From NCBI GenBank assembly GCA_050011155.1, contig JBEKJP010000045.1:29299-93298 (forward strand): a stretch of 64,000 nucleotides of DNA, given 5' to 3'. The notes beneath the pieces are model-generated. The model saw only the letters and a list, made by a program, of their open reading frames with translations. It was not told where the DNA came from and did not search any database. Shown here one piece after another: positions 51,914 to 59,406 of this stretch. Origin of the DNA: Palsa-504 sp050011155 (GTDB taxonomy: Bacteria; Actinomycetota; Actinomycetes; Streptosporangiales; Streptosporangiaceae). The position numbers and the translations under genes were made by a program. The first letter of the stretch is position 1. Every line of letters begins with the position of its first letter.

Positions 51914-51919
51914 GCGTAC

Positions 51920-52310
51920 CTACCTCCCGAGCGAGCGGCGCGCCGCCGTCGGCTGCGCGAGGGACAGCGACCAGACGGCGCCGTCCCGGTCGAGCGGAGG
52001 CGACGTCGCTGGCGGCCGGCCGCGTCCACCCGGGCGCCCCGGCCGGCGGCGGCTCGCCGAGGATCTGGCCGAGCCGCTCGCGCTCGGCCGCGTCGAGCAC
52101 GCCGGCGTGCCTGTCCAGCTCGCGGTACGAGATCAGGAACGTCCGCGCCCGGCGCTCCAGGGCCCCGGTCAGGCCCTGCTCGTGGTAGCCGCGCAGCAGC
52201 TCCCGCAGGATGGCGCGGTCCGCCTCGTCGAGGATGGCGAAGGCGCCGCCGGGCAGGCGCTCCCTGGCGTCGATCATGGCCAGGAAATCGAGAGCCAGGC
52301 TAGGTCCCAT
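51920..52310 (-). pseudogene. Frameshifted small helical protein upstream of the membrane protein
   Basis: From ATG 52310 the frame reads MGPSLALDFLAMIDARERLP, EADRAILRELLRGYHEQGL, GVLDAAERERLGQILGEPPP, a good helical protein. After about residue 95 this frame would run on into the membrane-protein gene to 51723 with poor coding character. A shift of frame near 52020 instead gives PPLDRDGAVWSLSLAQPTAA, RRSLGR and a TAG at 51920, just before the next ribosome site. A one-base indel (real or a sequence error) is therefore likely. Family not recognised. Confidence 0.5.
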
Positions 52311-52574
52311 GGGTCGCAGCATAGCGCCGGACCAAGGGTGCAATACGGACAAAACGCCTTAACCGAGCAACCGTTTGCTGCGTCACATTCACCACGAGTC
52401 CGCCGGGAGCCGATCCGGCTGGCCGGAAAATTGGCAACAATCGAATTAATTCCCGCGTTGATGCAGGCTGCGCCGTGTCTTCCGCTGTGCATGCGCTGAT
52501 GGCCCAAGGGAATGAATAGAGTGCATTCCTGGGGCTGTCGCTCAGGAGGATAATACGATAATGGGGGGATTGCC
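52311..52574. other. Intergenic region, divergent promoters expected
   Basis: 264 bases between divergent genes; AT-richer around 52420-52460 and 52540-52560. It must contain the promoters of both flanking genes, but no motif is clear enough to mark. Confidence 0.5.
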
Positions 52575-55500
52575 GTGAAATCACGGCATCGTGTGCTCGG
52601 CGGTTACATCGCCTGGATGGCCGTGCTCGTCGCGGCGTACTACCTGTGGCCCGGCCTGCGGGCCGAGTCCTGGGGCCTGGTCGGCCTGAGCTCGGTGGCG
52701 GCCATCGTGACCGGCGTGATCCTGAACCGGCCCGCGCGCAAGGCGCCCTGGCTGTTGCTGGCCGCGGCGCAGCTGAGCTTCGTGGCCGGCCAGGTCAGCT
52801 TCCTGGTGGCCGGGCTGCTGGGAACGCAGCTGCCCTTCCCCTCGTTCGCCGACGTGCTGTACCTGACGACCTATCCGCTGGGCGCGGCCGCGCTGCTGAT
52901 CTTCATCCGGTGGCGGACCCCGGACCGGGACCGCCGCAGCCTGATCGACGCGCTGACCCTGACCGCGGGCCTGGGCCTGCTCTCCTGGATCTACCTGATC
53001 CTGCCGTATGCCAACAACCCGCACCTGTCCTGGCTGCAGAAGAGCGTCGCCATCGGCTACCCGCTCTGCGACGTCATGGTCCTGGCCGTGGTGGCCCGGC
53101 TGCTCGCGCCGGGTTCGTGGCGATCCCGGTCCGTCCAGCTGCTGACCCTCGGCATCGTCGGCGAGCTGGCCTCGGACACGTCGTACGGGCTGATCCAGCT
53201 GTACGGTTCTAGCCCGTTCCACAACGGGACCGTTGTCGACCTGGGCTGGGCCGTCATCTACACCGCGTGGGGCGCCGCGGCCCTGCACCCGACCATGACC
53301 GAGCTCACCGAGCCGGTGACTAGGCAGCAGGCGGAGGTCTCGCCGGGCCGGCTGGCCGTGCTCATGCTCGCGTCGCTGATCGCCCCGGTGGTGCTGTTTG
53401 CGCACTCGCTCCAGTTCGGCGGGTTCGACGAGGCGGTGATCGCGGTCTTCTCCGCCATCTTGTACCTGCTGGTGCTGTCCCGGCTGTGGGACGTGGCCGT
53501 CTCGCACCGCCGCGCGCTGGGCCGGGAGCGGGCGGTCCGGGAGGCGGGGGCGGCCCTGGTCGCGGCGGTCACCGTCGAGCAGGCCGCGGCGGCGGTCAGG
53601 TCGGCGACGGACGCCCTGCTGGGCGAGCGCCCGCACGGCGACGTGCTGCTCGCGGTCCAGACCGACGGCGCGCTCCACGCGGCGACCGCCGCGTCGGCCC
53701 GATCGGAGTCGATGAGCCAGCTCGGGGCGATGACCGAGGTGTGGCTGCCCTTGGCGACCGGCTTGGAGCCGCTGCTGGAGCCGGTGACGAAGCTGCCGGA
53801 ACCGGCCCGGGCGCTGGTGCCCGGCTGCGGCTGGATGCTGGTCTGCCCGCTGACGCTCCGGAGCCACCCGTCGGGCGGTCCGCTGAGCGGGGTGCTCGCG
53901 GTGTTCGGCGAGCAGCGCGTCCTGGCCGACCTGGCCGCCACGATGGAGATCCTGGCGCACCAGGTGGCCCTGGCCATCGAGCGGATCATGCTCCGCGAGG
54001 AGGTCAGCCGCCAGGGCAACGAGGCCTACTTCCGCACCCTGGTCCAAGACACCTCGGACGCCATCTTGATCGTGGACGACGACGGGAAGGTCAGGTACGC
54101 GACGCCCTCGGCCGCGAACATCTTCGGCGATATCGCCATGGAAGGAACGTACGCGTGGGAACTCGTCGTCAACGGGACACGTGATCACCTCACCAGCCTC
54201 CTGGCCGATCCGCGGGTCGGCGTGGGCTCCGGTTCCGGTTACGCGGACTGGGGCATCGTCCGTCACGACGGCCTGAGCGTTGAGGTCGAGGTCAGGGCCA
54301 GCGATCTGCGTAACGACCCGACCGTGGCCGGCCTGGTGCTCACCGTGCGGGACGTGACCGAGCAGCGCAAGCTCGAGGAAGAGCTCAAGCACCAGGCCTT
54401 CCACGACGCGCTGACCGGGCTGCCCAACCGGCTGCTGTCCCAGGACCGGATCTCACGGCAGCTCGTCGCGGCCAGGCGGGACGGGACGACGGTGGGCGTG
54501 CTCTTCGTGGACCTGGACGATTTCAACGTCGTGAACGACACGATGGGCCACGACGTCGGTGACGAGCTGCTGGTGGCCGTCGCCGCGCGGCTGTCCGGGC
54601 TGATCCGCGACTGCGATACGGCCGCGCGGCTCGGCGGCGATGAGTTCGCGCTGCTCATCGTCGGCGCCCCCGACTCCGCCGCGGTCGAGGCGGTGGCCGA
54701 GAGCGTGGTCGAGGCGTTCAGCGAGCCGTTCGCGCTGGCGTCGGGTTCCGTGCTCACCACGGTCACCGTCGGGGTCGCCACCACCTCGGACAGCGCCGAC
54801 ACCGACGAGCTGCTCCGGCACGCGGACCTGGCGCTTTACGCGGCGAAGGCGGCGGGCAAGCGGCAGTGGCGCCGCTACCAGACGGTGCTGAGCACGGGGT
54901 TGATCCGGCGGCGCGAGTTGCAGGGCGCCCTGGAAGAGGCGGTCGCCTCCTCCGCCTTTACCCTCGCCTACCAGCCGATCGTCACGCTCGCGAGCGGGAG
55001 GCTGGCCGGGTTCGAGGCGCTGGTCCGGTGGCCGCATCCGCAGTGGGGGATGATGCAGCCCGACCAGTTCATCTCCCTGGCCGAGGAGACCGGCCAGATC
55101 GTGCCGCTCGGCTCCTGGGTGCTGGCCCAGGCCACGGCGGACCTCGCGCGCTGGCGCCTGGCGCCGCGCGGGCTCTACATCAGCGTGAACGTGTCGGCCC
55201 GGCAGTTCAGCGTGCCCGGCTTCGTCGACGGCGTGCGCGGGGTACTGGCCTCGTCGGGACTGGAACCGGGCGCGCTCATGCTCGAGCTGACCGAGAGCGT
55301 GCTGCTGCACCGCGACGAACGGATGTTCAGTGTCCTGGCCGAGCTCAAGGCCATCGGCGTGCGGCTGGCCATCGATGACTTCGGCACCGGCTACTCTTCC
55401 CTGTCCTACCTGCGCGAGCTGCCCGTCGACGTGCTGAAGATGGACAAGTCGTTCGTGGACGGGATCGCGGTTTCCGAGCAGCGCCTGGCGCTGGCCGAGG

Positions 55501-55739
55501 GCATCGTCCAGATCGCTCGGACGCTCCGGCTCGAGGTCATCGCCGAGGGCATCGAGAGCGAGATCCAGCGGGACCTGCTGACCTCGATGGGCTGCCAGTT
55601 CGGCCAGGGTTACCTGCTGGCGATGCCGATGTCGGGCGGCCAGGCCGAGACGCTGGCCCGGGTCGGGACGCACCTGGTGCCCGGCCTGCCGCGCCAGGTG
55701 TCGTCCGGCATGACCACGGAATCGAGGGTAACGCCCTGA
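52575..55739 (+). CDS. Membrane-bound PAS-GGDEF-EAL c-di-GMP turnover protein
   Basis: 1054 residues from GTG 52575. About eight to ten membrane helices occupy residues 1-310. A GAF-like domain (residues about 320-465) and a PAS domain (485-600; AYFRTLVQDTSDAILIVDDD) precede the GGDEF domain with RLGGDEFALL (GGDEF at 687-691). The EAL domain follows, with FEALVRWPHP (EAL at 814-816), ELTESVLLH, DDFGTGYSSLSYL and KMDKSFVDGI. Both catalytic motifs are canonical, so the protein could make or degrade c-di-GMP. No RxxD inhibitory site was sought in detail. The downstream STAS gene is convergent. Confidence 0.94.
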   Translation: MKSRHRVLGGYIAWMAVLVAAYYLWPGLRAESWGLVGLSSVAAIVTGVILNRPARKAPWLLLAAAQLSFVAGQVSFLVAGLLGTQLPFPSFADVLYLTTYPLGAAALLIFIRWRTPDRDRRSLIDALTLTAGLGLLSWIYLILPYANNPHLSWLQKSVAIGYPLCDVMVLAVVARLLAPGSWRSRSVQLLTLGIVGELASDTSYGLIQLYGSSPFHNGTVVDLGWAVIYTAWGAAALHPTMTELTEPVTRQQAEVSPGRLAVLMLASLIAPVVLFAHSLQFGGFDEAVIAVFSAILYLLVLSRLWDVAVSHRRALGRERAVREAGAALVAAVTVEQAAAAVRSATDALLGERPHGDVLLAVQTDGALHAATAASARSESMSQLGAMTEVWLPLATGLEPLLEPVTKLPEPARALVPGCGWMLVCPLTLRSHPSGGPLSGVLAVFGEQRVLADLAATMEILAHQVALAIERIMLREEVSRQGNEAYFRTLVQDTSDAILIVDDDGKVRYATPSAANIFGDIAMEGTYAWELVVNGTRDHLTSLLADPRVGVGSGSGYADWGIVRHDGLSVEVEVRASDLRNDPTVAGLVLTVRDVTEQRKLEEELKHQAFHDALTGLPNRLLSQDRISRQLVAARRDGTTVGVLFVDLDDFNVVNDTMGHDVGDELLVAVAARLSGLIRDCDTAARLGGDEFALLIVGAPDSAAVEAVAESVVEAFSEPFALASGSVLTTVTVGVATTSDSADTDELLRHADLALYAAKAAGKRQWRRYQTVLSTGLIRRRELQGALEEAVASSAFTLAYQPIVTLASGRLAGFEALVRWPHPQWGMMQPDQFISLAEETGQIVPLGSWVLAQATADLARWRLAPRGLYISVNVSARQFSVPGFVDGVRGVLASSGLEPGALMLELTESVLLHRDERMFSVLAELKAIGVRLAIDDFGTGYSSLSYLRELPVDVLKMDKSFVDGIAVSEQRLALAEGIVQIARTLRLEVIAEGIESEIQRDLLTSMGCQFGQGYLLAMPMSGGQAETLARVGTHLVPGLPRQVSSGMTTESRVTP

Positions 55740-55793
55740 CGCCCGCCGCCCTGACGCCCGCCGCCCTGACGCCCGCCGCCCTGACGCCCGCCG
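55734..55793 (+). repeat. Four 15-bp tandem repeats carrying repeated stop codons
   Basis: ccctgacgcccgccg is repeated exactly four times. The first unit contains the TGA stop of the GGDEF-EAL gene, and each further unit repeats that TGA in the same reading phase. The following gc-rich stretch (55794-55812) could pair with the units as a terminator. Confidence 0.9.
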
Positions 55794-55818
55794 CGCGGGC
55801 GGGCGGCCGGCGTGACGG

Positions 55819-56403
55819 TTACTCGTCCGCCTCCAGGCCACGCGGGGCGACGGCCGCGTGCACGTCCCTGATGGCCGCGTCCAGCTCACCCAGCGCCCGG
55901 TGCAGCTGGCCGGCCAGGTTCGCGCACGCCTGGCCCGCGCTCTCCTCGAGGATCCCGGTCACGCCGGCCAGGCGTCCGGTCAGCTCGCCCACGAAAGCGG
56001 CATCCGGTCCCGGTCCGGCGGTCGCCGCGATGTTGTCGCCGGGCCTGGTCGTGGCCAGCGCCACGTCCACAGTGGCGTACACCGGGACCAGGTGGCCGAT
56101 GCCGCTGACCGTCAGCACCCGCCGCACGCCCTCGTCGGTGACCACGAGCCGCAGTTCGGTGCCGCTGGCCATGGCCCGCTGGTACACCCGGGCCAGGGCG
56201 TCACCGCCGGCGTGATCGCAGGCCGTGGTGGCGGTCATGTCCAGGACCAGCACCAGCACGTCGCTCTCGACGATGGACAGCAACTGCTCGCCGATCAGCC
56301 CGGCATTGAACTCATCGACCCGCTCGGGCAGCGTCACGAGCGCATGCCGGTTCAGCCACCGAACCGGACAGTGCCCCCGGGCCCAGCGGGCAGGTCCGCG
56401 CAT
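55819..56403 (-). CDS. STAS-domain protein with an atypical active site
   Basis: 194 residues from ATG 56403 with ggtggtggg upstream. STAS fold about residues 20-115: ALVTLPERVDEFNAGLIGEQ, VLVLVLDMTATTACDHAGGD, RLVVTDEGVRRVLTVSGIG. In anti-anti-sigma factors the phosphorylated Ser/Thr follows Asp in the D-S-x-G segment; here that position is His64 (CDHAG). It therefore probably cannot be phosphorylated like SpoIIAA and may be a constitutive or purely structural member. The C-terminal 60 residues are helical (FVGELTGRLAGVTGILEESA). Convergent with the c-di-GMP protein. Confidence 0.8.
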   Translation of the reverse strand: MRGPARWARGHCPVRWLNRHALVTLPERVDEFNAGLIGEQLLSIVESDVLVLVLDMTATTACDHAGGDALARVYQRAMASGTELRLVVTDEGVRRVLTVSGIGHLVPVYATVDVALATTRPGDNIAATAGPGPDAAFVGELTGRLAGVTGILEESAGQACANLAGQLHRALGELDAAIRDVHAAVAPRGLEADE

Positions 56404-56670
56404 TTCCCACCACCTCCGTACGTACGTAGATCAGAGTTGCACAGCTGGGATACTGAAAGCGTATGGTACGACACGCTCCGCAGTCATCGGACTTCGTTTT
56501 CCGCTTCTAGCCGCTTCGTTTAACGCACGACAGCCGCCCGCCATGTGCCGCCGCCTGCATCAGGAATAGGTTCGCCCCGGCGCCGGTTGAGATACATGCA
56601 AACGCATATATCTCGGCAACCGGGAGCGCGGAGCCGGGCCGCTGGCCTGGCCAGGAACGCAGGAGGCACC

Positions 56671-57852
56671 ATGCAGTTCGGGATCTTCTCGGTCAGCGAC
56701 ATCACCCGGGACCCGGTGTCGGGGCAGACCCCGTCCGAGGCGGAGCGGATCGACGCGATCGTGCAGATCGCGCAGAAGACCGAGGAGGTCGGGCTCGACG
56801 TGTTCGCGATCGGCGAGCACCACAACCCGCCCTTCTTCTCGTCCTCGCCGACGACGCTGCTGGCCTACATCGCGGCGACCACGAAGAAGCTGATCGTCAC
56901 CACCTCGACCACGCTGATCACGACCAACGACCCGGTCCGCATCGCGGAGGAGTACGCGATGCTGCAGCACCTGAGCAAGGGCCGGATGGACCTGATGCTC
57001 GGCCGCGGCAACACCGGCCCGGTCTACCCGTGGTTCGGCCAGGACATCCGGGAGAGCCTGCCGCTGGCGCTGGAGAACTACAACCTGCTGCACCGGCTGT
57101 GGCGCGAGGACGTGGTGGACGCCGACGGCAAGTACCGCACTCCGCTCCAAGGGTTCACGAGCGTCCCGCGACCGCTGGACGCCGTGCCGCCGTTCGTCTG
57201 GCACGGCTCGATCCGCACCCCCGAGATCGCCGAGCAGGCCGCGTATTACGGAGACGGCTTCTTCGCTAACAACATCTTCTGGCCCAAGGAGCACTACATC
57301 CGGCTGATCCGGTTCTACCGGCAGCGCTACGCCCACTACGGCCACGGCCGCGAGAAGCAGGCGATCGTCGGCCTGGGCGGCCAGGCGTACATCGCCCGGC
57401 GCTCCCAGGACGCGGTCCGGGAGTTCCGCCCGTACTTCGACGAGGCGCCGGTCTACGGGCACGGGCCGTCGATGGAGGACTTCATGAAGCTGACCCCGCT
57501 GTCGGTGGGCAGCCCGCAGGAGGTCATCGACAAGACCCTGACCTTCCGCGAGCACTTCGGCGATTACCAGCGCCAGCTGTTCCTGATGGACCACGCGGGC
57601 CTGCCGCTGAAGACGGTGCTCGACCAGCTGGACCTGCTCGGCGAGGAGGTCGTGCCGGTGCTGCGGAAGGAGATCGCCGCCCGCCAGGACCCCGAGACGC
57701 CGGCCGCTCCCACCCACGCCAGCCTGGTCAAGGCCACGTACGGGGACGCGGCCCCGCGCCAGCCGCGCCCGAACGCGAACCGCGGCGACAACGTTACCGG
57801 CGCGTCCCCGTACCAGGACTCCGAGGCTCAGGCCGAATACCCGGAGCTCTGA
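56671..57852 (+). CDS. Luciferase-like FMN-dependent monooxygenase (CE1758-type)
   Basis: 393 residues from ATG 56671, with ggagg upstream. The opening MQFGIFSVSDITRDPVSGQT, VFAIGEHHNPPFFSSSP, SKGRMDLMLGRGNTGPVYPW and FVWHGSIRTPEIAEQAAYYG match the bacterial luciferase-like TIM-barrel family. Together with the gene order (monooxygenase, MarR, FMN reductase) this corresponds to the CE1758/CE1759 two-component pairs known from corynebacteria. It would use reduced FMN made by the partner reductase to oxidise an unknown substrate. The stop overlaps the MarR start. Confidence 0.9.
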   Translation: MQFGIFSVSDITRDPVSGQTPSEAERIDAIVQIAQKTEEVGLDVFAIGEHHNPPFFSSSPTTLLAYIAATTKKLIVTTSTTLITTNDPVRIAEEYAMLQHLSKGRMDLMLGRGNTGPVYPWFGQDIRESLPLALENYNLLHRLWREDVVDADGKYRTPLQGFTSVPRPLDAVPPFVWHGSIRTPEIAEQAAYYGDGFFANNIFWPKEHYIRLIRFYRQRYAHYGHGREKQAIVGLGGQAYIARRSQDAVREFRPYFDEAPVYGHGPSMEDFMKLTPLSVGSPQEVIDKTLTFREHFGDYQRQLFLMDHAGLPLKTVLDQLDLLGEEVVPVLRKEIAARQDPETPAAPTHASLVKATYGDAAPRQPRPNANRGDNVTGASPYQDSEAQAEYPEL

Positions 57853-58298
57853 TGACGACTCTCGCCAACGACGCGTGGGAGGCGCTGCTGTCCGCCCACG
57901 CCGTGCTGATGAAGCAGTTCGCGGCCGAAGACATCTGGCAAGACGTCTCGATGCGCGAGTACGACGTGCTCTACACCCTGTCCAAGTGCCCCGAGCCGCA
58001 GCGCATCAGCGACCTGAACCGGCATGTCCTGCTCAGCCAGCCGGCCCTGTCCCGGCTGGTCGACCGGCTGGCCGAGCGCGGCCTGGTGGAGCGCCAGGCC
58101 GACCCGGCCGACGGCCGCGGCGTCCGGCTGGCGCTCACCGCGTCCGGCCGGGACCTGCGGCGCCAGGTCGGCCGGCGGCACGCCCGCGACGTCGCCCGCG
58201 CGCTGACCGGCGGCCTCAGCCCGGGCGAGCTCGGCCAGCTGGAGACGCTCTGCCTGAAGCTAGCCCGCCACGACGAGAAAGGGGCTCCCCGCCCATGA
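57852..58298 (+). CDS. MarR-family regulator inside the monooxygenase operon
   Basis: 148 residues from ATG 57852 (TGATG overlap). Winged helix: EYDVLYTLSKCPEPQRISDL, QPALSRLVDRLAERGLVERQ, ADPADGRGVRLALTASGRD. MarR proteins respond to phenolic or oxidative signals and repress nearby genes. Here it lies between the monooxygenase and the reductase and is coupled to both, so it is made at a fixed ratio with them. Its N-terminal helices are complete. Confidence 0.92.
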   Translation: MTTLANDAWEALLSAHAVLMKQFAAEDIWQDVSMREYDVLYTLSKCPEPQRISDLNRHVLLSQPALSRLVDRLAERGLVERQADPADGRGVRLALTASGRDLRRQVGRRHARDVARALTGGLSPGELGQLETLCLKLARHDEKGAPRP

Positions 58299-58960
58299 GC
58301 ACGTTCGCCCTCGCGCTGGTCAGCGCCGGGACCAGTGATCCCTCCTCGACCAGGCTGCTGGCCGACAGGATCGCCAGCCGGGCCACCGCGCTGGCGGCCC
58401 GGCACGGGAACACGGTGACGGTCAGCGTCATCGAGCTGCGCCAGCTCGCCGCCGACATCGCCTCGGCGCTGACGTCCCAGCTGGTCACGCCGAAGCTGGC
58501 GCAGGCGATCTCGGCCCTCGGCCAGGCCGACGGCATCATCGCCAGCACCCCCGTCTACCAGGCCAGCCCCAGCGGCCTGTTCACCTCGTTCTTCCACGTC
58601 CTGGACAACGACCTGCTCATCGGCAAGCCCGTCGTGCTGGCCGCGACGGCGGGCACCGCCCGGCATGCCCTGGTCGCCGACGACCAGATGCGCCCGCTGT
58701 TCGCCTTCCTGCGCACCCTGGTCGCGCCGACCTCGGTCTTCGCCGCCCCCGAGGACTGGAGCGACCCGGCCCTGGCCAAGCGCGTCGACCGAGCCGCGCT
58801 CGAGCTCGTCCTGCTCATGGAGAGCGGCTTCGCCCGCGCCATCAGGGACGAATCCTGGCAGAGCTACCAGCACGAGTTCGGCAGCGCGGGTGGCACCGAG
58901 ACCGCCATCGACCTCGACTCGGACCTGATGCGCCTCGCCGCTGGCGGATCCGCCGGGTAG
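58295..58960 (+). CDS. NAD(P)H:FMN reductase partner of the luciferase-like enzyme (CE1759-type)
   Basis: 221 residues from ATG 58295 in an ATGA overlap. The flavodoxin-like fold is shown by LALVSAGTSDPSSTRLLADR (FMN phosphate loop) and STPVYQASPSGLFTSFFHVL near residues 90-110. It supplies reduced FMN to the monooxygenase encoded two genes upstream. The following gene is convergent, 50 bases away. Confidence 0.9.
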   Translation: MSTFALALVSAGTSDPSSTRLLADRIASRATALAARHGNTVTVSVIELRQLAADIASALTSQLVTPKLAQAISALGQADGIIASTPVYQASPSGLFTSFFHVLDNDLLIGKPVVLAATAGTARHALVADDQMRPLFAFLRTLVAPTSVFAAPEDWSDPALAKRVDRAALELVLLMESGFARAIRDESWQSYQHEFGSAGGTETAIDLDSDLMRLAAGGSAG

Positions 58961-59010
58961 GTATTACCGCCACTGGCGCCACCGTGCTGGCTGGCCTTAC
59001 TGGGCTGGCC

Positions 59011-59406
59011 TTATTGGGCGCGGGCGGCTGGCGTCAGGATGTCGCCGACCGCCTCTACCAGCAGCGTCATCTCATAGGAGACCACGTTGGTGTCGCATTC
59101 CGGCCCGGCCAAGACGGCCAGGCACGACCCGTCGCTGATCGCCATGACGAATAGCAGCCCGCCTTCCATCTCCACCAGGGCCTGCGTGGGCAAGCCGGCC
59201 TCGAAGATCCGCGCGGCGCCCTGCATCAGGCTGACCAGGCCGGCCGTGATGGCCGCGAGTTGCCCGGCGTAGGCGGGGGGGAGACGCTGCGACACGGCCA
59301 GCGGCACGCCGTCCGCGGACACCACGATGGCGTGCGCCACGTCCGCGACCCGCGCGGTGAACCCGGTGATGAGCCAGTTCAGGTCCTGGCGGTATACGGA
59401 ACTCAA
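59011..59406 (-). CDS. Roadblock/LC7-domain protein (conservon CvnB-like)
   Basis: 131 residues from a TTG in overlap with the kinase stop. The Roadblock fold is seen in LNWLITGFTARVADVAHAIV, VSADGVPLAVSQRLPPAYAG, QLAAITAGLVSLMQGAARIF and GGLLFVMAISDGSCLAVLAG. In actinobacterial conservons this small protein works with a sensor kinase (CvnA), a DUF742 protein (CvnC) and a Ras-like GTPase (CvnD). The latter two are absent: the gene is followed directly by the convergent FMN reductase. The start codon TTG is weak, consistent with coupling to the kinase. Confidence 0.88.
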   Translation of the reverse strand: MSSVYRQDLNWLITGFTARVADVAHAIVVSADGVPLAVSQRLPPAYAGQLAAITAGLVSLMQGAARIFEAGLPTQALVEMEGGLLFVMAISDGSCLAVLAGPECDTNVVSYEMTLLVEAVGDILTPAARAQ

